Below, one piece after another: positions 8,037-16,237 of a stretch of DNA of 64,000 nucleotides. Made by a program: the position numbers and the translations under genes. Position 1 is the first letter of the stretch. Each line of letters starts with the position of its first letter. The DNA comes from Flavobacteriales bacterium. GTDB lineage: Bacteria > Bacteroidota > Bacteroidia > Flavobacteriales > Schleiferiaceae. Location: contig CP051243.1 of NCBI GenBank assembly GCA_017795025.1, positions 806,001-870,000 on the forward strand, read 5' to 3'. Below the pieces are notes generated by a model. That model saw only the letters and a program-made list of their open reading frames with translations, did not search any database and was not told the DNA's origin.

Positions 8037-8787
8037 CTTTTTATTGGTCCTTACGGCCTGTCAGAATCCCCCTTCAGCCCCAAAAAGCAATACTAATCAA
8101 AAGCAGTCGGAAGAAAAGCTTAAATCCAAAGAAAAATCCAAGCCCGAAATGCAGGCATGGCAATCGGATGAGGAAGCAGTAGCCTTTTTAAGGAAATACG
8201 GAAAAGCCAATCAGGAGAACACCATTCGCATTGAAACCAAGTTTGGCGAAATCGTAATTCGACTGTATATCAATACGCCTGTTCATCGGGCGAATATGGT
8301 GTACCTCATTAAGGAGCATCAATACTTTAATGGCACTTGGTTTCATAGAGTAAGTAAAGGCCATGTAATCCAGGCAGGGAATAACGACGAGTACACCTTA
8401 CAACAGCTCAGGGACAAAATTGGCAAATACGAACTACCCGTCGAAGCCAGTGGTGAGAATTACCATAAATACGGCAGTGTGGCCATGGCGCGGTCCTATC
8501 ATGATAATCCGGAAAAACGATCCGATCCTTTTGAGTTTTATATTAACCTCGGACAAGTGTATAGTTCTGCTCAGCTTGATGCGATGGAGGAGGAGTATGA
8601 CATAAAACTCAATCCTAAGCAAAGGTCTATATACTCTAGTATTGGCGGCAGTCCCCATCTTGACCATGAGCATACGGTAATAGGTGAGGTAATCAAAGGA
8701 ATGGAGGTAGTCGAAGCCATTTCTAAAGTACAAACGGATAAAGGAGAATGGCCTTTGGAAAACATCCCCATTAAGGTTTTTATGTAA
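8008..8787 (+). CDS. Lipoprotein cyclophilin-type peptidyl-prolyl isomerase
   Basis: Signal peptide FIRIFISISFLLVLTAC with lipobox LTAC, so it should be an envelope lipoprotein of 259 residues. After a Lys/Ser-rich spacer comes a cyclophilin fold: IETKFGEIVIRLY, then TPVHRANMVYLIKEHQYFNG, FHRV near residue 112, and HTVIGEVIKGMEVVEAIS near the end. The active-site arginine is in WFHRVSKGHVIQAG. There is an insertion of about 60 residues (from NDEYTLQQLRD to PKQRSIYSS) relative to small cyclophilins. It overlaps the preceding gene by 29 bases. Confidence 0.88.
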   Translation: MFIRIFISISFLLVLTACQNPPSAPKSNTNQKQSEEKLKSKEKSKPEMQAWQSDEEAVAFLRKYGKANQENTIRIETKFGEIVIRLYINTPVHRANMVYLIKEHQYFNGTWFHRVSKGHVIQAGNNDEYTLQQLRDKIGKYELPVEASGENYHKYGSVAMARSYHDNPEKRSDPFEFYINLGQVYSSAQLDAMEEEYDIKLNPKQRSIYSSIGGSPHLDHEHTVIGEVIKGMEVVEAISKVQTDKGEWPLENIPIKVFM

Positions 8788-8841
8788 AAATAAGGACCAA
8801 GTGTATTATCTAAGGTCAGAATCCCTATATTCGTTTTAGTA

Positions 8842-8928
8842 ATGGCGACACAATCTCATAATCATAAGTTCATGTACTGCAATTGGAATTATTTCCAAGC
8901 GGGTGAGCTGTGTTATAGATCTGTATAA
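8842..8928 (+). other. Candidate small RNA, leader or 28-residue small ORF
   Basis: In the 237-base gap between the cyclophilin and the next gene, TATATTCG (8826-8833, a near -7 box) is followed by ATG at 8842 and an open frame of 28 codons ending TAA at 8928 (start MATQSHNHKFMYC). A strong terminator begins 21 bases later. The promoter-like box, short transcript of about 150 bases and terminator fit an independent small RNA, a small-protein mRNA or an attenuator leader for the gene at 9025. I see no clear ribosome-binding site and no homology I recognise. Confidence 0.3.
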
Positions 8929-8949
8929 GACCAATCTAACAGGAACTGT

Positions 8950-8986
8950 AAAAGCCCCCGCAAGAGTAATCTGGCGGGGGCTTTTT
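8950..8986 (+). terminator. Strong Rho-independent terminator
   Basis: A perfect 12-bp stem (8950-8961 with 8974-8985; AAAAGCCCCCGC pairs with GCGGGGGCTTTT) encloses a 12-base loop and runs into a T tract. It closes the unit containing the 8842-8928 small ORF and separates it from the gene at 9025. Confidence 0.85.
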
Positions 8987-9024
8987 CATTTTCTGGCCGT
9001 AGTAATTATTAATGTGGATATTCC

Positions 9025-9399
9025 ATGAGTGCATTTATTAGTTTATTGGAAAAGCAAAAGAAAAGGGAATTGCAACACTTCTTTGATCTACCTTCTAAAG
9101 CAAAGAATACCGAATGGTTAACCTTGCAAGAATTAGAAGAGCAGGCTCAAAAGCTTTACAATCGCATTAGCGCCTTGCTACCCAATAACATTGATTTGGT
9201 GCGCCAACAGGTGCAGCTCGAAACCTATCGTCGGCCCAAAGCCGCCGCGCGTCTACAAATTAGAGCCAATATCAGCGCCTCAAACCACCGCTCCTATGTC
9301 CTCAAATTGCACTGTCACGAAATAAACCCGCGTGGCAATATGGTGAAGGTGGCTCGAGTAGAGTACCACTACAAAGAATCGCGTAAGCGCATCGTTTAA
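9025..9399 (+). CDS. Hypothetical protein, 124 residues
   Basis: I do not recognise this protein. It begins MSAFISLLEKQKKRELQHFF and has a helical, charged N-terminal half (to about residue 70) and a basic C-terminal half with beta-like segments (SYVLKLHCHEINPRGNMVKVARVEYHY). No signal peptide or membrane segment is seen, so it should be cytoplasmic. It stands alone between a terminator and a promoter-like region, 80 bases before the tricorn-like protease. Codon use looks like that of its neighbours, and the frame is intact from ATG to TAA. Confidence 0.7.
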   Translation: MSAFISLLEKQKKRELQHFFDLPSKAKNTEWLTLQELEEQAQKLYNRISALLPNNIDLVRQQVQLETYRRPKAAARLQIRANISASNHRSYVLKLHCHEINPRGNMVKVARVEYHYKESRKRIV

Positions 9400-9478
9400 A
9401 ATTTTAAGCGCCAATCCTTATATTCGTGGCCATTACCGATCTGAACCCTATTTAGGTTTAAATTTTAGCACACGTTTT

Positions 9479-12400
9479 ATGAAGAAATTGGCACTTACGT
9501 TGCTCGGCTGGGGTATTAGCTTATACCTTCCAGCTCAGAGCTTTGTGCGCCATGCACAGCTGTCCCCCGACGGACAATCACTCGCTTTTAGCTATCAAGG
9601 TGATATTTGGTATTGGCCCCAAATGGAAGGGAAGCCCCAGCGCCTAACCTTGCATGAGGCCTATGATGCACGTCCGGTTTTTCACCCTACCGATAATCGC
9701 TTAGCTTTTACATCAAGCCGTTTCGGTAATACGGATATCTTTAGCTTAAACCTGGATGGAGGCTATCCGGAGCGATTAACCTACCATGCAGCCAGCGACA
9801 ATTTAAGTGATTGGCATAAGGATCTAGGCGTGCTGTTTCATACCGAGCGTGCCTTTGTTACGGTAGAATGGGATGCCGAAATTCATCGGATTGCCCCCAA
9901 TAACGCAACTCCACAAAGGTTTATGGATGGCCTAGGAAGCAATGCCGTGGCTTCACCTGATGGTCGTTACATCGCCTTCATGCGCGGTTCCTGTCGTAGC
10001 AGCCGCGAGAATTATTCTGGTCCTGCGGATCAAGAGATTTGGCTTTACGATTTAAACAAGGGTAGCTATAAGGCCCTAACCGATAATGATGTTAATGATA
10101 TCAATCCGCAATGGCTTGATAATAACACCCTGGTATTCTTAAGTGCCAAAGAGGGGCGCTACAACCTAAAAAAACTCAGCTTAGAGGGAGAAGCAACTTG
10201 GTTATCCGATTTTAAAGATGAGGGCATTCACGACTTTAGCTTGGCTGGATCTAAATTGCTTTTTGCGCGCAAAGACCTTTGGTATCTAGGGGAGCTCTCT
10301 AAAGCATCTGCCGCCAAGGCCTTAAAACTTGATTTAAAAAGTGATTACCGCTTTTACCCGGTAGAACGTGAAACGATTCGCAATCGAATTTCGAATTACA
10401 GTCTTTCCCCAAATGGTAAGGAGGTTGTTTTAGAAACGCGAGGCGAGATATTTATCGGCGCCCTGGACGATGAAAAATCCAGAACAACCAATTTGAGTGA
10501 TCATTCCTACTACGATCGGGAAGCGATTTTCCTAAACGATACTACGGTAGTATTTACTTCCGATCGGGAGGCCAATTCCTACCGTTTTTATAAAAGCCTT
10601 TCGGCAGATGAACAGAAATCGAGCTTATTTGAAAGTTTGCGTCACAAAACCGAATTGATGGCCAAGGCCGATGGGGATCTTCGCGATGCCGTTTTAGCGC
10701 CTAATGGCAAATTACTGGCCTATGTGGAGGGCGGAACAAAATTGCAAGTGTCAGAGGTAAAAGAGGATGGAAGTTTAGGCAGTACCACCACCTTACACGA
10801 TGCCTGGTATGGTGCCGGCGGAATTGCCTGGAGTCCTGATAGTCGCTATATCGCTTACCACCGATCAGACTTAAATTTTAACCGAGAAATTTATATTCAA
10901 GCGGCCGACGGTAGTACTGATGCCGTGAATATTAGTATGCATCCAGGCTCTGATTATGGCGCAACCTGGAGTAAGGATGGCTCTAAGCTGGCCTTTATCT
11001 CCGATCGTAGTAATGATGATGCGGATGTGTGGTTTGTATGGCTGCAACGGGAAGACTGGCTCAAGTCTAAAGAAGAGCGCGAGGAAGGCTATTACTTTGA
11101 TGAGGAAGAAACAGAGGACTCCAAAGACGAAGAAAAGGATGAGGATAAGGAAACTTTGGTTCAAATCGATTTCGAAAATATCCATGATCGTTTAGAGCAA
11201 GTAACCTATTACAGCGGTAGCGAATCGCAAGTTTTAGTTTCGGCCGATGGCGAAACCTTCTATTTTACGCGACAAACTGCTGGGAGTAGAGGAATTGATT
11301 TATTTGAAGTGCAGTTCGACGGTAGTGATTTAAAGCAACTTACCCAAGGTGGAATTAGCCCCACCAATTTGCAATGGGATAAAGATGGCAAGGGGATTTA
11401 TTTCCTTTCTCGCGGAAGCTTAAAGCATATCAACCCTGCCAGTAAAAAGATTACTTCTTACTCCTATTCGGAAAAAATGACCATCGACAAGGCAGAGGAG
11501 CGCAAACAGGTGTATGAGGAGGCCAGTCGCCTTATTCGTGACCGTTTTTACGATCCCGAGTACCACGGGGAGAACTGGTCGGCCCTAACCGATTATTACC
11601 GTCCATGGGCTTTGAAAGCCTCTACCACTGAGGACTTCAATTTTGTATACAACTTGATGCTCGGTCGCTTGAATGCCAGCCATATGGGGCTTTACGGCTC
11701 TAACGGTGATACCGAGGTGCAAAGAGAGTCGACCGGTAGAATTGGAATCGAGGTTTCGATGACCAATGATGGAGCTACGGTGACCCGTTTGGTGGCAAAT
11801 ACTCCAGCCGACCGAACCAAAAACAATTTGCAACTGGGCGACCGTATTACCCATATTAATGGAGAGGCGGTTAATCTGGAGCGCAATTTCTACTCCTATT
11901 GGACGGCCACTGTTGGTGAGCCGGTATTGGTGCAACTAGATCGTGGTGGTACCAAGATGGAGATTGTAATTCACCCAAGTTCCAGTATCAATTCACAGCT
12001 TTATGAAGAATGGGTAGCCAGTCGAAAGGCCTTGGTGGAAAAGTACAGTAAAGGCCGATTGGGCTACATCCATATCCGCGGAATGGATATGCAAAGCTTT
12101 GAGCGCTTTGAGCGCGAGCTAATGGCTTCCGGATATGGTAAAGAAGGGATTGTAATTGACGTTCGCTTTAACGGCGGTGGTTGGACTACCGACTACCTTA
12201 TGGCGGTGCTTAATGTGCGTCAACATGCCTACACCATTCCCAGAGGAGCTACCAATAGCCTAAAGAATCACCAAGATTTTAGCAATTACTACCCTTACAG
12301 CGAGCGACTACCACTTGCGGCTTGGACTAAGCCTTCGGTGGCCTTATGTAACGAAAGCTCTTACTCCAATGCCGAAATTTTTAGTCATGCCTATAAAAGC

Positions 12401-12664
12401 CTAGGTATCGGAACCTTAGTAGGAAAGCCCACCTTTGGGGCGGTTATTTCTACGGGTGGTAGCGGCTTATTAAATGGCAGTTTCTTACGCCTTCCATTCC
12501 GTGCCTGGTATGTGAAAAACAGCGGGCAAAACATGGAAAATGGACCTGCGGTACCCGATGTGGTGCTGGATAATCCTCCAGCAAGTCGTGCTAATGGCGA
12601 TGACGCTCAGTTGGCTAAGGCGGTTGAAATCCTTTTAGAACAAATCAATAACTCCAATAAATAA
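9479..12664 (+). CDS. Tricorn-like S41 family protease
   Basis: 1061-residue secreted peptidase. A signal peptide (MKKLALTLLGWGISLYLPAQS) is followed by WD40/PD40-type beta-propeller repeats (SPDGQSLAFSYQGDIWYWP, FTSSRFGNTDIFSLNLDGG and others, to about residue 650), an acidic insert (about 531-559), a C1-type helical domain with GRLNASHMG (His about 735), a PDZ domain (about 750-835) and the S41 domain with NESSYSNAEIF (Ser about 960). This order is that of tricorn proteases, which cut peptides to smaller products. It is followed after 2 bases by a C1B peptidase gene, so the two form a peptide-degrading operon. A TATATTCG near-box lies at 9419-9426. Confidence 0.93.
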   Translation: MKKLALTLLGWGISLYLPAQSFVRHAQLSPDGQSLAFSYQGDIWYWPQMEGKPQRLTLHEAYDARPVFHPTDNRLAFTSSRFGNTDIFSLNLDGGYPERLTYHAASDNLSDWHKDLGVLFHTERAFVTVEWDAEIHRIAPNNATPQRFMDGLGSNAVASPDGRYIAFMRGSCRSSRENYSGPADQEIWLYDLNKGSYKALTDNDVNDINPQWLDNNTLVFLSAKEGRYNLKKLSLEGEATWLSDFKDEGIHDFSLAGSKLLFARKDLWYLGELSKASAAKALKLDLKSDYRFYPVERETIRNRISNYSLSPNGKEVVLETRGEIFIGALDDEKSRTTNLSDHSYYDREAIFLNDTTVVFTSDREANSYRFYKSLSADEQKSSLFESLRHKTELMAKADGDLRDAVLAPNGKLLAYVEGGTKLQVSEVKEDGSLGSTTTLHDAWYGAGGIAWSPDSRYIAYHRSDLNFNREIYIQAADGSTDAVNISMHPGSDYGATWSKDGSKLAFISDRSNDDADVWFVWLQREDWLKSKEEREEGYYFDEEETEDSKDEEKDEDKETLVQIDFENIHDRLEQVTYYSGSESQVLVSADGETFYFTRQTAGSRGIDLFEVQFDGSDLKQLTQGGISPTNLQWDKDGKGIYFLSRGSLKHINPASKKITSYSYSEKMTIDKAEERKQVYEEASRLIRDRFYDPEYHGENWSALTDYYRPWALKASTTEDFNFVYNLMLGRLNASHMGLYGSNGDTEVQRESTGRIGIEVSMTNDGATVTRLVANTPADRTKNNLQLGDRITHINGEAVNLERNFYSYWTATVGEPVLVQLDRGGTKMEIVIHPSSSINSQLYEEWVASRKALVEKYSKGRLGYIHIRGMDMQSFERFERELMASGYGKEGIVIDVRFNGGGWTTDYLMAVLNVRQHAYTIPRGATNSLKNHQDFSNYYPYSERLPLAAWTKPSVALCNESSYSNAEIFSHAYKSLGIGTLVGKPTFGAVISTGGSGLLNGSFLRLPFRAWYVKNSGQNMENGPAVPDVVLDNPPASRANGDDAQLAKAVEILLEQINNSNK

Positions 12665-12666
12665 AC

Positions 12667-13845
12667 ATGAGATATCGTGTACTAGCCCTAGCGGCTTTAT
12701 GGTCTACGGGGATGTTTGCCCAAGACGACCTTATTAATAAAGTAAAAGACAATGGCGCGGAAGAAGCCGGATTTGAATTTACGACTATCGTAGATTTAGA
12801 GGCGACTCCCGTTAAAAACCAAGGTCGCAGCGGAACTTGTTGGTCCTATGCCACAACTGGTTTTGTAGAAAGTGAAATGCTGCGAATGGGCAAAGACCCC
12901 GTAGATATTTCGGAGATGTTTACCGTGCGCAATGTGTATTACGATAAAGCTCTTAAGTATGTGCGCTTACATGGCTACTTAAACTTCGCCCAGGGAGGCG
13001 CATTGCCAGATGTAATGTATGTGATTGCCCGTTACGGTGCCATGCCTCAAGTGGAATATGAAGGTTTGGATTACGGGACGGAAATCAACAATCATGGTGA
13101 ATTGGAAGCGGTTTTAAAGTCTATGCTTGATGAGGTGATCAAAAACAAGAATGGATCGCTTACACCAGTTTGGCAAGAAGCTATTGATGCCACCCTTGAT
13201 GCTTATTTGGGCGAGGTTCCCGAAGAGTTTGAATGGGAAGGAAAAACCTATACACCGCGATCTTTTGCTGATGAGGTTTTGGGGATTAACCCAGATGATT
13301 ACGTGCAATTGACTTCTTTTACCCATCATCCGATGAACAGTGAAGTGATGATCCAAGTACCGGATAACTGGGCTTGGGGTAAAGCTTATAATGTGCATTT
13401 GCAGGATATGATGGACGCCCTGGACAATGCCTTAAATGAGGGCTATACGGTTGCTTGGGCTACCGATGTGAGCGAGAAAGGCTTTTCCCTGCGTAATGGT
13501 GTAGCGATTGTTCCCGCTACCGATTACAATGATATGAGTGCTGAAGAGCGCAAGGCGATGTTCGATGGCCCTAAGGAAGAAAAGGAGATCACTCAGGAAA
13601 ATCGTCAGGAGGCTTATGATAATTACGAAACTACCGATGATCATGGTATGCTCATTACCGGTATGGTAAAAGATCAAGAGGGCAACATTTACTATATCGT
13701 AAAGAACTCTTGGGGGGAGCGCGGCAATGACTTCCGTGCAGGTTACATCAATGCTTCAAGAGCTTTTGTAGCTTATAAGTCCATTGGTATTATGATGCAT
13801 AAGGATGCCCTTCCAAAATCCTTGAAAAAGAAATTGGGTCTCTAA
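12667..13845 (+). CDS. C1B family cysteine aminopeptidase (bleomycin-hydrolase/PepC type), exported
   Basis: 392 residues with a signal peptide (MRYRVLALAALWSTGMFAQ). The papain-like triad is visible: NQGRSGTCWSYATTG (Cys about 58), DDHGMLITGM (His about 325) and VKNSWGERG (Asn about 347). The spacing between Cys and His, with a large helical insert, is that of the bleomycin hydrolase/PepC group, but canonical members are cytoplasmic, so the signal peptide is typical of the Bacteroidota version. It starts 2 bases after the tricorn-like protease and ends before a clear terminator. Confidence 0.9.
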   Translation: MRYRVLALAALWSTGMFAQDDLINKVKDNGAEEAGFEFTTIVDLEATPVKNQGRSGTCWSYATTGFVESEMLRMGKDPVDISEMFTVRNVYYDKALKYVRLHGYLNFAQGGALPDVMYVIARYGAMPQVEYEGLDYGTEINNHGELEAVLKSMLDEVIKNKNGSLTPVWQEAIDATLDAYLGEVPEEFEWEGKTYTPRSFADEVLGINPDDYVQLTSFTHHPMNSEVMIQVPDNWAWGKAYNVHLQDMMDALDNALNEGYTVAWATDVSEKGFSLRNGVAIVPATDYNDMSAEERKAMFDGPKEEKEITQENRQEAYDNYETTDDHGMLITGMVKDQEGNIYYIVKNSWGERGNDFRAGYINASRAFVAYKSIGIMMHKDALPKSLKKKLGL

Positions 13846-13867
13846 AAGAGATTCTTTTTAGACTTTT

Positions 13868-13896
13868 AAATGCGCTCCTCGGAGCGCATTTTTTTT
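13868..13896 (+). terminator. Rho-independent terminator after the protease operon
   Basis: A 10-bp stem, AAATGCGCTC paired with GAGCGCATTT, with a CTCG loop, is followed by a run of T to 13896. It lies between the plus-strand C1B gene and the minus-strand hutG. Confidence 0.85.
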
Positions 13897-13899
13897 GGC

Positions 13900-14919
13900 C
13901 TAAGACTGATGGGATTTGATAAAGTCGGTGATGAGGTAAACCATCGCTTTGCTGCTAAGAATCCGCTCTGTTTCGTTTTCGGCCAGATCGGGAGCGCCTT
14001 CGGCAATATGGAAGTAGAGTGGGGCGGCCAAATGAGCGGCAGTTTTAACTAAGCCCCGCACTTGCCGCATGGTGAATCCGCTGGCGTTCAAGGCACTTAC
14101 CGGAAAACCAGTAATGCTATCTAAATCCAATTCCAATCCGATAGGTCGCGGTCCTAACCAGCGCAAAGCATCCTTAAAGAGGCGATCTCGCTCATCGGTG
14201 CTGTAAATTAAAAGCTCATCATAGCTCAGGTAATACAAATCTGCGGAAGCTCTAAAGGTCTCTAAAATTGCCTGATTGTTGTAAGACTCATGCAAGCCAA
14301 AAACCGCATATCTTCCCAGAAAGCCTTCATCGTGGGCATAACTAAAACCATTGCCACTATGACGTCCTTCCAAGGCCCGGAAATCGGCATGAGGGTCTAT
14401 GTTTAATACTTCTATAGCTCGGTTTTGGGCAAGTGAAACGCCCTTTATAATTCCATAGCTGTTGTTATGTCCGCCCCCAATTACAATAGGTGTTTTCCCA
14501 CATTTAGCAATATGCTCAATAAGACCAGTCACCGCTTGATCTATAAGGGAGGTAAGTTCCCGAAGGCGCTCTAGGTCGGCCGATCGATTGGGGTCCAAGT
14601 GTCGCGCCTCATCGCTTAATTCTTCGAAGTCGAGATAAGGACCAAGGACCAAAGACTCGGGATTTAAAAAGCGGTTAACCTGCACATTAAACAGCGGGGA
14701 AAGAATTTGCTGAAAGGCATTGGCACAGCCAGCTTTACCCAGATTGGCTCTTACGCCAATATCCTCTTGAATACCTAAAATGACAAATTGAGCAGGATGA
14801 TTTTCAAGCTCTTTTAAATCGGAAATCACCTGCAGGGCTTCCCCGAGTTTTTGTTCGCCCGCTCTCGGGAAAACATGATCCTGAATTTGATTACTGCTTA
14901 AGAACTTCAAATATTTCAT
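13900..14919 (-). CDS. hutG: Formimidoylglutamase-type ureohydrolase
   Basis: Arginase-fold Mn enzyme that likely turns N-formimidoyl-glutamate into glutamate and formamide, the last step of histidine breakdown. The metal motifs are GGGHNNS, NIDPHADFR and GLELDLDSITG. The specific role is inferred from the neighbour hutI, with which it overlaps by four bases (ATGA); the fold alone would also fit arginase or agmatinase. Length 339 residues, slightly longer than most HutG but usual in Bacteroidota. hutH and hutU are not in the window. Confidence 0.85.
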   Translation of the reverse strand: MKYLKFLSSNQIQDHVFPRAGEQKLGEALQVISDLKELENHPAQFVILGIQEDIGVRANLGKAGCANAFQQILSPLFNVQVNRFLNPESLVLGPYLDFEELSDEARHLDPNRSADLERLRELTSLIDQAVTGLIEHIAKCGKTPIVIGGGHNNSYGIIKGVSLAQNRAIEVLNIDPHADFRALEGRHSGNGFSYAHDEGFLGRYAVFGLHESYNNQAILETFRASADLYYLSYDELLIYSTDERDRLFKDALRWLGPRPIGLELDLDSITGFPVSALNASGFTMRQVRGLVKTAAHLAAPLYFHIAEGAPDLAENETERILSSKAMVYLITDFIKSHQS

Positions 14920-16154
14920 GTGCGTTTTTCACCTTTAATATAAACCTCGCTAATTAAGTTGTGACCAAAATGATAAGCTAGGGAAGCGAGGCTATAACCG
15001 GGTTCGAGGGTCATAAAATTAGCCCATTTGCCTACTTCCAAGCTACCTAAGTCCTCACTCAGCTCGAGAGCCGCCGCTCCATTTAATGTTGCCGCCACTA
15101 AGGCTTCCTCCGTTCGTAGTTTCATCTGACTGCATGCCAAAGACATCATTAAGGCCATATTACCACTTGGGGCGGAGCCTGGGTTAAAATCAGTAGCCAA
15201 GCAGAAAATCGCATTCGCATCAATCAATTTTCTACCCGGGGTGTAGGGTATATTTAAAAACAAACTGCAACCGGGTAGGGCAGTGGCTATGGTTTGGCTT
15301 TCGCCGATGTAGTTCAACTCTTTATCCGAAAGAACCTCAAGGTGGTCTAAGGATAGGGCCCCACGATCGACCATAGCCTCCACAGCTCCCAGGCTATTAA
15401 ACTGGTTCACATGTACTTTAGCCGGCAAGCCATAAGCCTCCGCGGCTTCTATTATGGCTAAGGACTGATCAAGGCTGAAGTAGCCTTCCTCACAAAAAAC
15501 GTCAACATAATGGGCCAGGCCTTCCTCTACCACAGCAGGAAGCATTTCCTCTATCACCAGCTTAACATAAGCATCCGTGTCGCCATTAAAAGAGGCCGGT
15601 ACTGCGTGGGCACCTAAAAAGGTCCTTTTAATAGGAATGCCGCTTTCGGCTTCCAGTTTACGTGCTACTCTTAAAATTTTAAGTTCGGCTTCGGTACTTA
15701 AGCCATAACCGCTTTTTATTTCGAGTGCCCCAGTACCCATGCGGATCAGAGCTTCCAAACGGTGCTGGGCTGATTCGAATAGGGCTTCCTCTGAGGCTGC
15801 GGCTAGTTTTTTAGCCGAGTTTAGGATTCCTCCTCCCGCAGCCGCAATTTCGGCGTAAGACTTACCCGCTAAGCGCTGGGCAAACTCATCCTCGCGATTG
15901 GCTGCGTATACAAGGTGGGTATGACTATCTACAAAAGTGGGCAGCACTAGTTGGCCTTGAAGGTCAATGGCTTCATCATAACGATTTGAAGCCGGTTTTT
16001 CGCCCGAGCCTATTTCGATGATTCTTCCCTCATTCACCAGCATCCAGCCATTTTTTAATGGGGCTACTTCCGACATTTCAGCACCACGCTTGTAAGGTCG
16101 GTTTTCCCGCTCTACTTGAATAATGGCCGAGGTATTGTGATATAGTAAGGTCAT
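14916..16154 (-). CDS. hutI: Imidazolonepropionase
   Basis: Amidohydrolase that opens imidazolone-5-propionate to N-formimidoyl-glutamate. The metal motif VDSHTHLVYAANREDEF, the AAAGGGILNSAKKL block and ATDFNPGSAPSGNM are all characteristic. Length about 412 residues from the ATG at 16154 (MTLLYHNTSAII). A longer frame reaches 16211, but its extra 19 residues look unlike the family and run into the region of the divergent gene. Its stop overlaps the hutG start by four bases. Confidence 0.95.
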   Translation of the reverse strand: MTLLYHNTSAIIQVERENRPYKRGAEMSEVAPLKNGWMLVNEGRIIEIGSGEKPASNRYDEAIDLQGQLVLPTFVDSHTHLVYAANREDEFAQRLAGKSYAEIAAAGGGILNSAKKLAAASEEALFESAQHRLEALIRMGTGALEIKSGYGLSTEAELKILRVARKLEAESGIPIKRTFLGAHAVPASFNGDTDAYVKLVIEEMLPAVVEEGLAHYVDVFCEEGYFSLDQSLAIIEAAEAYGLPAKVHVNQFNSLGAVEAMVDRGALSLDHLEVLSDKELNYIGESQTIATALPGCSLFLNIPYTPGRKLIDANAIFCLATDFNPGSAPSGNMALMMSLACSQMKLRTEEALVAATLNGAAALELSEDLGSLEVGKWANFMTLEPGYSLASLAYHFGHNLISEVYIKGEKRT

Positions 16155-16237
16155 GTTTGGTATTTGCAGGCGAAGATACAAAGCCTGGATAGGCATATTC
16201 GAAAAAAGCATTTTGTAAATTGCCCAAAATTGGGATT

